This document shows, piece after piece, positions 26,079 to 34,445 of a DNA stretch of 64,000 bases (the first letter of the stretch is position 1; each line of letters begins with the position of its first letter). Source of the stretch: an uncultured Lachnospiraceae bacterium. GTDB taxonomy: Bacteria > Bacillota > Clostridia > Lachnospirales > Lachnospiraceae. The stretch spans positions 78,861 to 142,860 of the forward strand of contig CAJUDM010000010.1 of NCBI GenBank assembly GCA_910584915.1, written 5' to 3'. Below the pieces are notes generated by a model. The model saw only the letters and a list, made by a program, of their open reading frames with translations, was not told where the DNA came from and searched no databases. The translations under genes were made by a program, and so were the position numbers.

Positions 26079-29000
26079 TCAGTCATCCAACTCCTTATCG
26101 ATCAAATCCACGCTCACCAGCGCCGAAACCCCTTTCTCCTGCATCGTGATCCCGTACAGCCTGTCCGCCTTCTCCATCGTTCCTCTCCGGTGGGTGATCA
26201 CGATAAACTGCGTATTCTTCGTCAGCTTATGCAAATATTTCGCAAACCGCGCCACATTGTTCTCATCCAGTGCCGCCTCTATCTCATCCAACAGGCAGAA
26301 CGGTGAAGGCTTCAGATTCTGGATCGCAAACAAAAGCGCGATCGCCGTCAGCGCCTTCTCTCCGCCCGAGAGCTGCATCATATTCTGCAGTTTCTTCCCC
26401 GGCGGCTGTGCGATGATGCGGATGCCCGCCTCCAGAATATCCTCATCCTCCATCAGTTCCAGCGTCCCCTTGCCGCCGCCGAAGAGTTCCTTAAACACCT
26501 TGTCAAACTCTCTGCCGATCTCCTTAAACTTCTCCTGGAACTGCTTTCTCATCGCCGTATCCAACTCTGTGATAATGTTTTCCAGCGTCTTCTCCGCCTC
26601 GATCAGATCGTCGTGCTGTCCCTTCAGGAAGGTATATCTCTCCATCACATTTTTATAGTCTTCAATGGCGTTGACATTGACATCCCCCAGCTTCTTTATC
26701 TGGTCCTTCAAATCCGCGATCTCCCGCTTCATCGCCGAAAGGTCCGTCAGTTCCTCCTTCCGCAGGGACGCCGCATCGCTCAGAGTGATCTCATACTCGT
26801 TCCACATATAGTTGATCTGGGACTCGATGGATTCCTCCAGTTTTTCTTTCTGGGCGTTCAGACGGTATACTTCCTTATCTAACCCCGTCATCTGGGCGGA
26901 AAGTTCCTCCCGCCTGTCGAAGAAAGTCTTCTGCTTCTCCGAGAGTTCCTCCCGCTTCTCCGTATCCTCCCGCAGCTTTTTCTCCGCCTCGCTCTGGGCT
27001 TTGTGGGAAGCCTCAATGGTCAAAAGGATCTCCTCGATATTATGGCGCTTTCTCTCCGCCTCCTCGGCGCCCGCCGCCATACTCTCCTCAATCTCCTGTT
27101 TTTCCTTCTGATGGCGCTCGATCTCCGCGTCGATCCTGTCCACATTCTGCTGTCCGAATTCCTGCTTCTGGTGCATCTTCTCCACCTCCACATCCCACTC
27201 GGCAGCCTTCGCCGCATAGTCGCTCTCCAGCGCGCGCAGCTCTTCCAGCTCTTTCTGGAACTGCGCGACCTTCGCGTTTTCCTCCTGCTCCAACGCCTCA
27301 GACACCTGCAGCTGTCGTTTTACATCCTCCTTGCCGGCGTCGATCTCTTTAAACTTTGCCTCGATCTCCGCCTCCTCCGCCTTCAGATCCCCGAAGCCGT
27401 GAGCTGTCTCCTCCTTCTTCTCCTTTGCCGCCTCCAGATTCAGGCGGATCGTATTCTGCTCCAGAAAAGCATTCTGCAGCGTCACCCGAAGGGTTTCCGA
27501 CTGCACGCGGAGTTTATTCCTCTCCTCCCTGATATCCTGGATCTCCTGCTCCAGTTCCTCCGCTTTTTTCGACAGTTCCTTTACTTTTTTACCGAGTTCC
27601 TCCAGTTCCCGCCTTCTGCCGAGGAGATTGCTGTTATTCTTAAAAGCGCCGCCGGAGATCGCGCCGCCGGGCACGAGCAGTTCTCCCTCCAGCGTCACCA
27701 TCCTGATCCCGTAGGAATACTTCTTCGCGATCGCCAGCGCATGGTCCACATGGTCCACCACCACGATACGCCCCAGCATCGCCTTCGCCACATCCTGATA
27801 CTTCGGGTCGATGCGCACCAGTTCATCCGCCATGCCCACCACGCCCTTCTCTCTCAGCACTTCCGGCGTTTTAAACTGCTGCGGATTTCTGATGCTTGTG
27901 AGCGGCAGGAATGTAGCCCTGCCGTATCTGTGCTGTTTCAGGAAACCGATCATCCGCTTTGCGGTCTCCTCTTCTTCCGTCACGATATTCTGGATATTGC
28001 CGCCCAGGGCTGTCTCAATAGCGGTCTCGTATTTTTTCTCCACCTTGATGATGTCCGCTACCACACCGACAATGCCCTTCTCTGTCTTTTTCTGCTCCAT
28101 GACCATCTTCACGGAACCACCGTAGCCTTCATAGCGCTCCGTCAGATTACTCAAAGCGTCAAGCCTTGATTTTTCCTGATGATATTTCTCCTTTGTCTCC
28201 TGTAAAACCCTGTTATCTTCGGTGAGGATTCCCTTGATCTCCGAAAGTCTCTTCTCCGCCGCCGCCTGCTTTCCATTTAGCTCCGTAACCTTCCCATTTG
28301 CCCCCTCAAACTCCTCCTCAAGCTGCGCTACAAGCTGGTCAGCCTCCGCCTCGTCGGATTTTACCCGCACCAGCCGGCTGGTCAGCTCCGCTCTCCGGAT
28401 CTGCGTCTGCTCCAGCATCGTGTCAAAACGCTCCATCTGAGACCTTGTGAGGGCTCTGTCGTTTAACGCCTGCATGATCACATTCTTGGCTTCCTCTATC
28501 CCGGCGTTCAACCGCTCCATCTGCGCCTGCACTTCCAGAAGGCGCTCCCTCGCCTCATCCCGGGCTTTTTCCAGCTTTGCCACCTCTTCATCGATGGAGG
28601 ATTTTTCTTCCATGATCCCGGACTTATCCGAGGATTTCTCCGCGATATCCGCCTCCACAGCTGAGAGTCTGTGTAACAGATGCTCCCTGTTCCCCTCCAC
28701 GGAGTGGATCTGCTCTTTGAGGATACCGATCTCGCCCTCCAGTTTTCCGCGGACCACGGAAGTGTCCGTCAACTCGGCGCGCGCTTTTTCGATCTCCTCC
28801 GAGAGCCGATCCACCTCCTGCTGGATCTCCTCATATTCTGTCTTAATATGCTCGTATTTATCCGTGGTCTGCCTTAAGTCGCCGCTCGCCGTCTTATAGT
28901 TTTCCTCCACTGTCGCAAGCTGCTCGTTGATCTGCTTATTATCCAACAGGAACATATTCACATCCAGCGTTTTCAGCTCTTCTTTCTTCCTTAAATAGAT

Positions 29001-29639
29001 CCTCGCCTTCTCCGCCTGCTTCTCGAGAGGCCCCGCCTGCTTTTCCAGCTCCGACAGAATGTCGGTGACACGCAGGAGGTTTTGCTGTTCATTTTCCAGT
29101 TTCTTTACGGAAGCCGCCTTACGCCGTTTAAACTTCACGATGCCCGCCGCCTCGTCGAAGAGCTCCCTGCGCTCCTCCGGCCTGCCGCTTAAGATCTTGT
29201 CGATCTGTCCCTGCCCGATGATCGAATAGCCTTCCTTGCCGATACCGGTATCATAAAAAAGCTCATACACATCTTTCAGACGGCAGGGGCTGTTGTTGAT
29301 CATATATTCGCTCTCGCCGGAACGGTAGAGCCTTCTCGCCACGGTCACTTCCTCAAAATCAACCGAGAGCTGATGGTCCCTGTTGTCCAGCGTGATCGCC
29401 ACGTAAGCGTAGCCCAAAGGCTTTCTCATCTCCGTGCCGGAAAAAATGACGTCCTGCATGGACGCGCCTCTGAGCTGTTTTACCTTCTGTTCCCCCAGCA
29501 CCCAGCGCACCGCATCCGCCACGTTGCTTTTGCCGGAGCCGTTTGGCCCCACGATGCCGGTGATACCGTTGTGGAATTTAAACGAAATCTTGTTCGCAAA
29601 GGACTTAAATCCCTGCACCTCTATACTTTTTAAATACAT
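26079..29639 (-). CDS. smc: Chromosome segregation protein SMC
   Basis: A 1186-residue condensin subunit. The N-terminal ATPase half has Walker A GPNGSGKSN at residues 32-40. Long coiled coils (about 170-500 and 670-1010) flank the hinge (about 520-640, with VVGMADELV and SGGAFKNNSN). The C-terminal half has the LSGGEKALTAIALLFAI signature and Walker B PFCLLDEIEAALDE. Length is standard. It works with ScpA/ScpB (not in window) in chromosome compaction. It follows rnc by 14 bp in the conserved plsX-acpP-rnc-smc order. Confidence 0.98.
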   Translation of the reverse strand: MYLKSIEVQGFKSFANKISFKFHNGITGIVGPNGSGKSNVADAVRWVLGEQKVKQLRGASMQDVIFSGTEMRKPLGYAYVAITLDNRDHQLSVDFEEVTVARRLYRSGESEYMINNSPCRLKDVYELFYDTGIGKEGYSIIGQGQIDKILSGRPEERRELFDEAAGIVKFKRRKAASVKKLENEQQNLLRVTDILSELEKQAGPLEKQAEKARIYLRKKEELKTLDVNMFLLDNKQINEQLATVEENYKTASGDLRQTTDKYEHIKTEYEEIQQEVDRLSEEIEKARAELTDTSVVRGKLEGEIGILKEQIHSVEGNREHLLHRLSAVEADIAEKSSDKSGIMEEKSSIDEEVAKLEKARDEARERLLEVQAQMERLNAGIEEAKNVIMQALNDRALTRSQMERFDTMLEQTQIRRAELTSRLVRVKSDEAEADQLVAQLEEEFEGANGKVTELNGKQAAAEKRLSEIKGILTEDNRVLQETKEKYHQEKSRLDALSNLTERYEGYGGSVKMVMEQKKTEKGIVGVVADIIKVEKKYETAIETALGGNIQNIVTEEEETAKRMIGFLKQHRYGRATFLPLTSIRNPQQFKTPEVLREKGVVGMADELVRIDPKYQDVAKAMLGRIVVVDHVDHALAIAKKYSYGIRMVTLEGELLVPGGAISGGAFKNNSNLLGRRRELEELGKKVKELSKKAEELEQEIQDIREERNKLRVQSETLRVTLQNAFLEQNTIRLNLEAAKEKKEETAHGFGDLKAEEAEIEAKFKEIDAGKEDVKRQLQVSEALEQEENAKVAQFQKELEELRALESDYAAKAAEWDVEVEKMHQKQEFGQQNVDRIDAEIERHQKEKQEIEESMAAGAEEAERKRHNIEEILLTIEASHKAQSEAEKKLREDTEKREELSEKQKTFFDRREELSAQMTGLDKEVYRLNAQKEKLEESIESQINYMWNEYEITLSDAASLRKEELTDLSAMKREIADLKDQIKKLGDVNVNAIEDYKNVMERYTFLKGQHDDLIEAEKTLENIITELDTAMRKQFQEKFKEIGREFDKVFKELFGGGKGTLELMEDEDILEAGIRIIAQPPGKKLQNMMQLSGGEKALTAIALLFAIQNLKPSPFCLLDEIEAALDENNVARFAKYLHKLTKNTQFIVITHRRGTMEKADRLYGITMQEKGVSALVSVDLIDKELDD

Positions 29640-29653
29640 AAATTAACCTGTCC

Positions 29654-30343
29654 CTATTTCTTTTTCAGCCGCAGAAGCGCCTCATACGCCGCTTTTTGCT
29701 GCGCCGCCTTCTTATTGTGTCCGCTGCCCTTTCCAAGGAGCACATCCCCCTGATACACTTCCACAAAAAAAGACTTGTCATGCTCCGGACCGCTCTCCCC
29801 GGTCAGCACATAGCGGATATCACCGCCGTCCTTCTGCATCTCCTCCTGCAGAATCGACTTGGCGTCGTAAAACAGCGCCTTGTCCTCCAGATCCGACAGC
29901 ACAAAACGGTGGATAAACTCCCTCACCTGTTCAAAACCGCCATCCAGATAGACGGCGCCGATCACCGCCTCCATCACATCCGAGATGATGGAGTCCCGCG
30001 CCCGCCCGCCGGTCATCTCCTCGCCTTTCCCAAGCAGGATATAATGATCCAGTCCCAGATCCCTCGCGCAGGAGGCAAGGGACGGCTCGCACACCATCGC
30101 AGCCCTTGTCCTTGTCAGCTGTCCCTCGCTCATCTCAGAGCGGCTCCGGTACAAATATTCGCTCGAGATCATCTCAAGCACCGCGTCCCCCAGAAACTCG
30201 AGCCGCTCGTAATCCTTCACTTTATTGATCTTGCGCTCGTTGGCATAGGAACTGTGCGTCAACGCCTGCCTGAGCAGATCCTTGTCCTTAAACACATACC
30301 CTGTCCGTTCCTCCAGTTTATCTATCAAATGCCTTTCGTCCAT
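29654..30343 (-). CDS. rnc: Ribonuclease III
   Basis: A 229-residue double-strand-specific endonuclease for rRNA and mRNA processing. The catalytic domain has the signature ERLEFLGDAVLEM (residues about 42-54) and the second acidic cluster SDVMEAVIGAVYLD. The C-terminal dsRNA-binding domain (about 155-229) ends SGHNKKAAQQKAAYEALLRL. The ATG at 30343 follows AAAAGGGAG. A start nine codons upstream is possible. It sits between acpP and smc, as in most Firmicutes. Confidence 0.97.
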   Translation of the reverse strand: MDERHLIDKLEERTGYVFKDKDLLRQALTHSSYANERKINKVKDYERLEFLGDAVLEMISSEYLYRSRSEMSEGQLTRTRAAMVCEPSLASCARDLGLDHYILLGKGEEMTGGRARDSIISDVMEAVIGAVYLDGGFEQVREFIHRFVLSDLEDKALFYDAKSILQEEMQKDGGDIRYVLTGESGPEHDKSFFVEVYQGDVLLGKGSGHNKKAAQQKAAYEALLRLKKK

Positions 30344-30455
30344 CTCCCTTTTCCCATCTTTCCGTCTCAACAGCTATTTTCTTTGACAAATATTATCCTC
30401 TTCTGTCAGGAATACATCTTTCCGCACGCTTCACTCATTTTTCACATTTCATACA

Positions 30456-30478
30456 GAAAGCCCTCTGTAAGGGCTTTC
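30456..30478. terminator. Hairpin between acpP and rnc
   Basis: GAAAGCCC and GGGCTTTC form an 8-bp stem with a 7-base loop, 22 bp past the acpP stop. There is no T-run on the minus strand, so it may be a processing or attenuation hairpin. Confidence 0.4.
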
Positions 30479-30499
30479 CTGCTGACCGATCCATTGTTT

Positions 30500-30724
30500 T
30501 TATCTGCCTGTGATCAGTTCCATCGCCTCCGCGACCGTCCTGATATGCTCCACATCCTTCTCCTGAATCCTGATCTCAAACTCCTCTTCTATTTTCATAA
30601 CGATCTGGTAGATATCAAGGGAATCCGCCCCCAGATCTTCCAAAAATGTTGTCTCCGGCGTGATCTCCGCCGGATCTACATTCAACACCTCGGCAATACT
30701 TTTACACACTTTTTCAAATTCCAT
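30500..30724 (-). CDS. acpP: Acyl carrier protein
   Basis: A 74-residue acidic protein of fatty acid synthesis. The phosphopantetheine Ser is in LGADSLDIYQIVMKIEEEF (motif DSL). The start at 30724 opens with MEFEKVCKSIAEVLNVDPAEI. A longer frame upstream lacks support. It is placed between plsX and rnc, the usual Firmicute context. Confidence 0.95.
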   Translation of the reverse strand: MEFEKVCKSIAEVLNVDPAEITPETTFLEDLGADSLDIYQIVMKIEEEFEIRIQEKDVEHIRTVAEAMELITGR

Positions 30725-30787
30725 TCTTCCGCCCCCGCATTGTCCGGACAACGGCTGCCGCCCCCGGCATTAATTTCCGCCGCCGTA

Positions 30788-31813
30788 CTATGAGATTTCC
30801 GTTTCATCCTTCGCACAAAGCTTCGCTTTGATCTGCTCGTTAATCTTCTGTTCCTTGAATGTCACACATTGCAGCACCGAATTTTTGACTTCACCGGATT
30901 TCGCGCTGCCGTGCGTCTTTACTACCAGCCCCTTTAAGCCAAGAAGCGGCGCGCCGCCGTACTGCTCCAGGTCAAACTCCTTCATCAATCCTTTCAATGC
31001 GGGCTTGATCAGAAGCGCCCCCATCTTTGTCCGCAGAGATGCCATCAGTCCCTTTTTCACTTTTTTCAGAAGGAAATACGCCGTCCCTTCATACATTTTA
31101 AGGACCACATTGCCCACAAACGCCTCACAGACGATCACATCCGCCTCTCCGGCGGGAATATCCCTCGCCTCCACACTGCCGATAAAATTGATATCCGGAC
31201 AGTTTTTGAGCAACGGGAAGGTCTCCTTCACAAGAGCGTTTCCCTTCTCCTCCTCGGCGCCGATATTGACGATACCGACTTTCGGGTTTTTGATGCCGCA
31301 GACATTCTCCATATAGATCGAGCCCATCTTGGCAAACTGCACCAGCATGGAGGGCCTTGCATCCACATTGGCGCCGCAGTCGATCAGAAGAGACGCCCCT
31401 TTGTCCGTGGGGATCATCGGCGCAAGGGGCGGCCTCTCGATCCCTTTAAGCCTCCCCACGATAAGCTGTCCGCCCACCAGTGTCGCCCCGGTACTTCCGG
31501 CGGAGACAAAGGCATCGCAGGTGCCGTCCCTCACCATCGTCATTGCCTTCACGAGAGAGGAATCCTTTTTCCTGCGGATCGCCATGACCGGCGGTTCCGC
31601 CGTCTCGATGACCTCGGAAGCATGGATCACCTCCACCTGTTCCTTCTCATAGGTATATTTCGCCAGTTCCGCGTTGACCGCATCCTCACGCCCTACCAGA
31701 TACACCTTTACCTTCCTGTTCTCATTGACCGCCTCAATGGCGCCCTTCACGATCTCCACCGGCGCGTTATCGCCGCCCATCGCGTCCACCGCGACCTTGA
31801 TATATTCTGACAT
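30788..31813 (-). CDS. plsX: Phosphate acyltransferase PlsX
   Basis: A 341-residue peripheral membrane enzyme converting acyl-ACP to acyl-phosphate, the first step of phospholipid synthesis in Firmicutes. Family segments are KVAVDAMGGDNAP at the start, DAFVSAGSTGATLVGG, LLIDCGANVDARP and VNIGAEEEKGNALVKE. AGGAGAG precedes the ATG at 31813. The commonly preceding rpmF is absent; only a 187-bp gap and the Rrf2 regulator lie upstream. Confidence 0.96.
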   Translation of the reverse strand: MSEYIKVAVDAMGGDNAPVEIVKGAIEAVNENRKVKVYLVGREDAVNAELAKYTYEKEQVEVIHASEVIETAEPPVMAIRRKKDSSLVKAMTMVRDGTCDAFVSAGSTGATLVGGQLIVGRLKGIERPPLAPMIPTDKGASLLIDCGANVDARPSMLVQFAKMGSIYMENVCGIKNPKVGIVNIGAEEEKGNALVKETFPLLKNCPDINFIGSVEARDIPAGEADVIVCEAFVGNVVLKMYEGTAYFLLKKVKKGLMASLRTKMGALLIKPALKGLMKEFDLEQYGGAPLLGLKGLVVKTHGSAKSGEVKNSVLQCVTFKEQKINEQIKAKLCAKDETEIS

Positions 31814-32000
31814 ATGCTCTCCTTGGTATACGGCAGCCTCCTGTCACACCGACCGCCTTATTTTATAATATCTGCAATGATTTTGTAATTTTCATCATAC
31901 TAAAAATATCGGTAAAAAGCAAGAAAAAGCTGGAAATACGCATAAGCCGCAGTAACAATTTTGCCGTCCGGGTTGAACTGTCGCCAAGCCGTGCGGCAAT

Positions 32001-32471
32001 TCACCCTTCCGTGTCATTTGGCATACCACTGCAGATGCCGGCGCGCTCCCCGGAGTGCCGCGGTTTCTCCTCATGCAGCAGATCCTCCAGCGTAATACTG
32101 AAAAAGAATTCATGGACCATGGCGTCAAATCGTTCCCACATGGATACTGTACTGCAGCCCGCCCGGCGGGGACAGGGCTCCGCGTCATCCCGGAGGCATG
32201 CCACGATGGCAAGAGATCCTTCCGTCAGTTCAAGGATCTCACCTACTGAATATTCAGCGGGCTTCTTCGTCAGCCTGTAACCGCCGCCTTTCCCCCGCAG
32301 TCCCTTTAAAAGCCTGTTCTGAACAAGCGTCTTCAGTATGATTTCAAGGTATTTTTTAGATATTCCCTGCCTGGATGCGATCTCATCCAGCGGAATATAG
32401 GAATCAGGATCCTGCTGCGCCAGATCCAGCATTACCCGCAACGCATATCTGCCTTTTGTCGAGATCATCAT
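32001..32471 (-). CDS. Rrf2/IscR-type transcriptional regulator
   Basis: A 156-residue regulator. The winged helix (residues 1-80) opens MMISTKGRYALRVMLDLAQ and contains GISKKYLEIILKTLVQNRLL and GKGGGYRL. Three cysteines follow in ACLRDDAEPCPRRAGC (residues about 90-107), the spacing of Fe-S or redox-sensing Rrf2 proteins. GGAGG eight bases upstream sets the ATG at 32471. Upstream in-frame codons overlap the promoter. It is divergent from a thioredoxin/4Fe-4S operon that it may control (inference). Confidence 0.88.
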   Translation of the reverse strand: MMISTKGRYALRVMLDLAQQDPDSYIPLDEIASRQGISKKYLEIILKTLVQNRLLKGLRGKGGGYRLTKKPAEYSVGEILELTEGSLAIVACLRDDAEPCPRRAGCSTVSMWERFDAMVHEFFFSITLEDLLHEEKPRHSGERAGICSGMPNDTEG

Positions 32472-32498
32472 TCTCTCACGCCTCCTGCTGTTGTAGAT

Positions 32499-32531
32499 AC
32501 CTATTATAATACAAGGTTTCATGGTTTTCAA
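32499..32531 (-). promoter_or_regulatory. Promoter and likely operator of the Rrf2 gene
   Basis: On the minus strand TTGAAA (32531-32526), 17 bp, then TATAAT (32508-32503). The -10 box is framed by ACCT...AGGT half-sites (about 32499-32517), a palindrome suited to autorepression by an Rrf2 dimer. Confidence 0.7.
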
Positions 32532-32611
32532 CCGCCTGATTTCCTTTGTTTTGTTTTTTCAGCGCCTCTACAAAGCAGCATTTCTTTTTCCGTTAAATTT
32601 AAAAGAAATGC

Positions 32612-32640
32612 TTGGGGGTTTTCCAAAAATCTGATATAGT
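32612..32640 (+). promoter_or_regulatory. Promoter of the thioredoxin/4Fe-4S operon
   Basis: TTGGGG (32612-32617), 17 bp, TATAGT (32635-32640). It sits 41 bp before the TTG start of the lipoprotein gene and faces away from the Rrf2 promoter. Confidence 0.55.
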
Positions 32641-32681
32641 AATGAACAGGATCATATCAGCAAACGAACGGAGGAATACCC

Positions 32682-33311
32682 TTGAAAACAAAAAATATGA
32701 AATCTATACTGTTCACAGCAATCTTTCTGCTCATCGCTTCTTCCCTGGCAGCCTGCGGCAGCGCCGGAAAAGAGGCGGACGGAGGCGGCGCCCCGGCTGC
32801 AGATACCACTTCCGCGCCGGAGGCAGGCGCATCATCCGGGGAGGGCGCAGAAAGCGGTTCCATCTCCTATCTGCCCTTGAATGAAGGCGATACAGCGCCC
32901 GATTTCACTGCCGCCCTGGCCGACGGGACAGAATTTACCCTCTCCGATCAGCAGGGGAAGGTTGTTCTTTTAAACTTCTGGGCGACCTGGTGCGGCCCCT
33001 GTGTGAGGGAGATGCCCGCCTTTGAAAAGCTTCATGAGGAATACGGGGAAGATATCGCCATCCTTGCCGTCAACTGTATGGAGGGGGAGGACATCGTAGA
33101 CGCCTTTCTCGAGGAAACCGGCTACACCTTCCCCGTCGCCTGCGATGTGGAGGGGACAGTCATCGCGAAATACCCTTCCCAGGGAATCCCCTACACGCTT
33201 GTGATCGACAAGGAGGGCATCATCCAAAAAATCTACGTGGGCGCGGCGGACGCCGAGACGCAGTACCTGGAATATAAAGGGGCGATCGATGCTGTTTCTC
33301 AGACGCCGTGA
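32682..33311 (+). CDS. TlpA-like thioredoxin lipoprotein
   Basis: A 209-residue extracytoplasmic thiol-disulfide protein. The signal ends in the lipobox SLAAC. A Gly/Ala/Ser-rich linker (about 27-65) follows. The TlpA/AhpC-type thioredoxin fold has GDTAPDFTAALADG and the active site FWATWCGPCVREM. The cis-Pro loop is GIPYTLVIDKEG. The TTG start at 32682 is chosen because GGAGGA lies seven bases upstream. The next ATG is 15 bp in. It is first gene of an operon with a CXXC mini-protein and a 4Fe-4S membrane protein, pointing to electron or thiol transfer across the membrane. Confidence 0.9.
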   Translation: MKTKNMKSILFTAIFLLIASSLAACGSAGKEADGGGAPAADTTSAPEAGASSGEGAESGSISYLPLNEGDTAPDFTAALADGTEFTLSDQQGKVVLLNFWATWCGPCVREMPAFEKLHEEYGEDIAILAVNCMEGEDIVDAFLEETGYTFPVACDVEGTVIAKYPSQGIPYTLVIDKEGIIQKIYVGAADAETQYLEYKGAIDAVSQTP

Positions 33312-33378
33312 AGGACATAAATGCTCCATAAAAATAAGAGGAAAGCTTCATTATAACACCCAAAAGGATCATATTAAT

Positions 33379-33555
33379 ATGAAACCATCAAGCGAAACAC
33401 AAAAACGGCATCGCCCGTTTTCCACTAAATGGATCAGAACGGTAATTCTCGTATCTGCCGTCGTTCTGCTTATCCTGGGCATTGTCCAAAACGGACATCT
33501 GGATGTCAAAAACAAAGCGGTGCGCATCTGCTACGAATGTATCGGAATAGGATGA
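33379..33555 (+). CDS. CD1871A-type CXXC mini-protein
   Basis: A 58-residue protein with one membrane span (about residues 19-37). It ends in AVRICYECIGIG, the CxxC-IGIG tail that defines the CD1871A family found in Clostridia. AAAGGA lies about nine bases before the ATG. It is embedded between the thioredoxin lipoprotein and the 4Fe-4S protein, 28 bp before the latter, so the three probably act together. The CxxC could pass electrons or hold a metal; neither is shown. Confidence 0.82.
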   Translation: MKPSSETQKRHRPFSTKWIRTVILVSAVVLLILGIVQNGHLDVKNKAVRICYECIGIG

Positions 33556-33583
33556 CTATGTTGAATTGCAGGAGTTTTACGCC

Positions 33584-34384
33584 ATGAAACGAAAAAGAAA
33601 ACTGATACAGCTTATCAGCGCTGTCCTATATAATTGTCATATCACAGGGTTTGCCAAAGGGGCAATCTATCAGGGCGGCTTAAAGAGCGCCTGTATCCCG
33701 GGGTTAAATTGTTATTCCTGCCCGGGGGCTGTCTTCTCCTGCCCTCTGGGTTCCCTGCAGAGCGCGCTTGTCTCCTCGAAATACCGGTTTCCCTACTATA
33801 TGCTGGGCATACTTTTGCTTTTCGGTATCCTGTTTGGCAGGATCATCTGCGGTTTTCTGTGCCCTTTCGGGCTTGTCCAGGAACTGCTGTATAAGATTCC
33901 ATCCAAAAAGCTGAAAAAAAGCATCTGGACCAGAAGGCTTTCCTATTTAAAGTATGTGATACTGGCAGTCTTTGTGGTGGGCGTTCCGCTGATATTTCTG
34001 ACACCCGGCTTCTGCAAATACATCTGTCCCGCCGGCACGCTGGAGGGCGGCATCCCGCTGCTTTTCAAAAATGAGAGCCTGCGGCAGCTCGCGGGCGGGC
34101 TTTTCCGGTGGAAGATGCTGCTTCTTGTACTGATCCTGTTATCTTCCGTTTTCCTCTTCCGCTTTTTCTGTCGGTTCCTCTGCCCGCTGGGAGCCTTTTA
34201 CGGGCTCTTCAACAAGTTCGCTCCATTCGGCGTACGGATCGAGGCAGAAAAATGCAACGACTGCGGCGCCTGCATCCGCCGCTGCAAAATGGACGTCAAA
34301 AAAGTCGGCGACGCGGAATGCATCCAGTGCGGCGAATGTATTGAAACCTGCCCGACATGTGCGCTTAAATACAGAAAAATTTAG
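33584..34384 (+). CDS. NapH/YccM-like 4Fe-4S membrane protein
   Basis: A 266-residue membrane protein with four or five spans. Cys motifs at membrane edges are CYSCPGAVFSCPLGSLQSA, CGFLCPFGLVQELLYK, CKYICPAGTLEGG and CRFLCPLGAFYG. The C-terminal soluble tail has two 4Fe-4S clusters: CNDCGACIRRCKMD and CIQCGECIETCPTC. This is the quinol-side or electron-transfer architecture of NapH/CcoG-like proteins. AGGAG precedes ATG 33584. A TTG 18 bp upstream is possible. As third gene of the redox operon it could deliver electrons to the lipoprotein thioredoxin (inference). Confidence 0.88.
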   Translation: MKRKRKLIQLISAVLYNCHITGFAKGAIYQGGLKSACIPGLNCYSCPGAVFSCPLGSLQSALVSSKYRFPYYMLGILLLFGILFGRIICGFLCPFGLVQELLYKIPSKKLKKSIWTRRLSYLKYVILAVFVVGVPLIFLTPGFCKYICPAGTLEGGIPLLFKNESLRQLAGGLFRWKMLLLVLILLSSVFLFRFFCRFLCPLGAFYGLFNKFAPFGVRIEAEKCNDCGACIRRCKMDVKKVGDAECIQCGECIETCPTCALKYRKI

Positions 34385-34445
34385 ATAACAGAAATATATT
34401 TCCATCCCGGCGTCCGGCTCCAAATATACAAAAAAGGATTTTACC

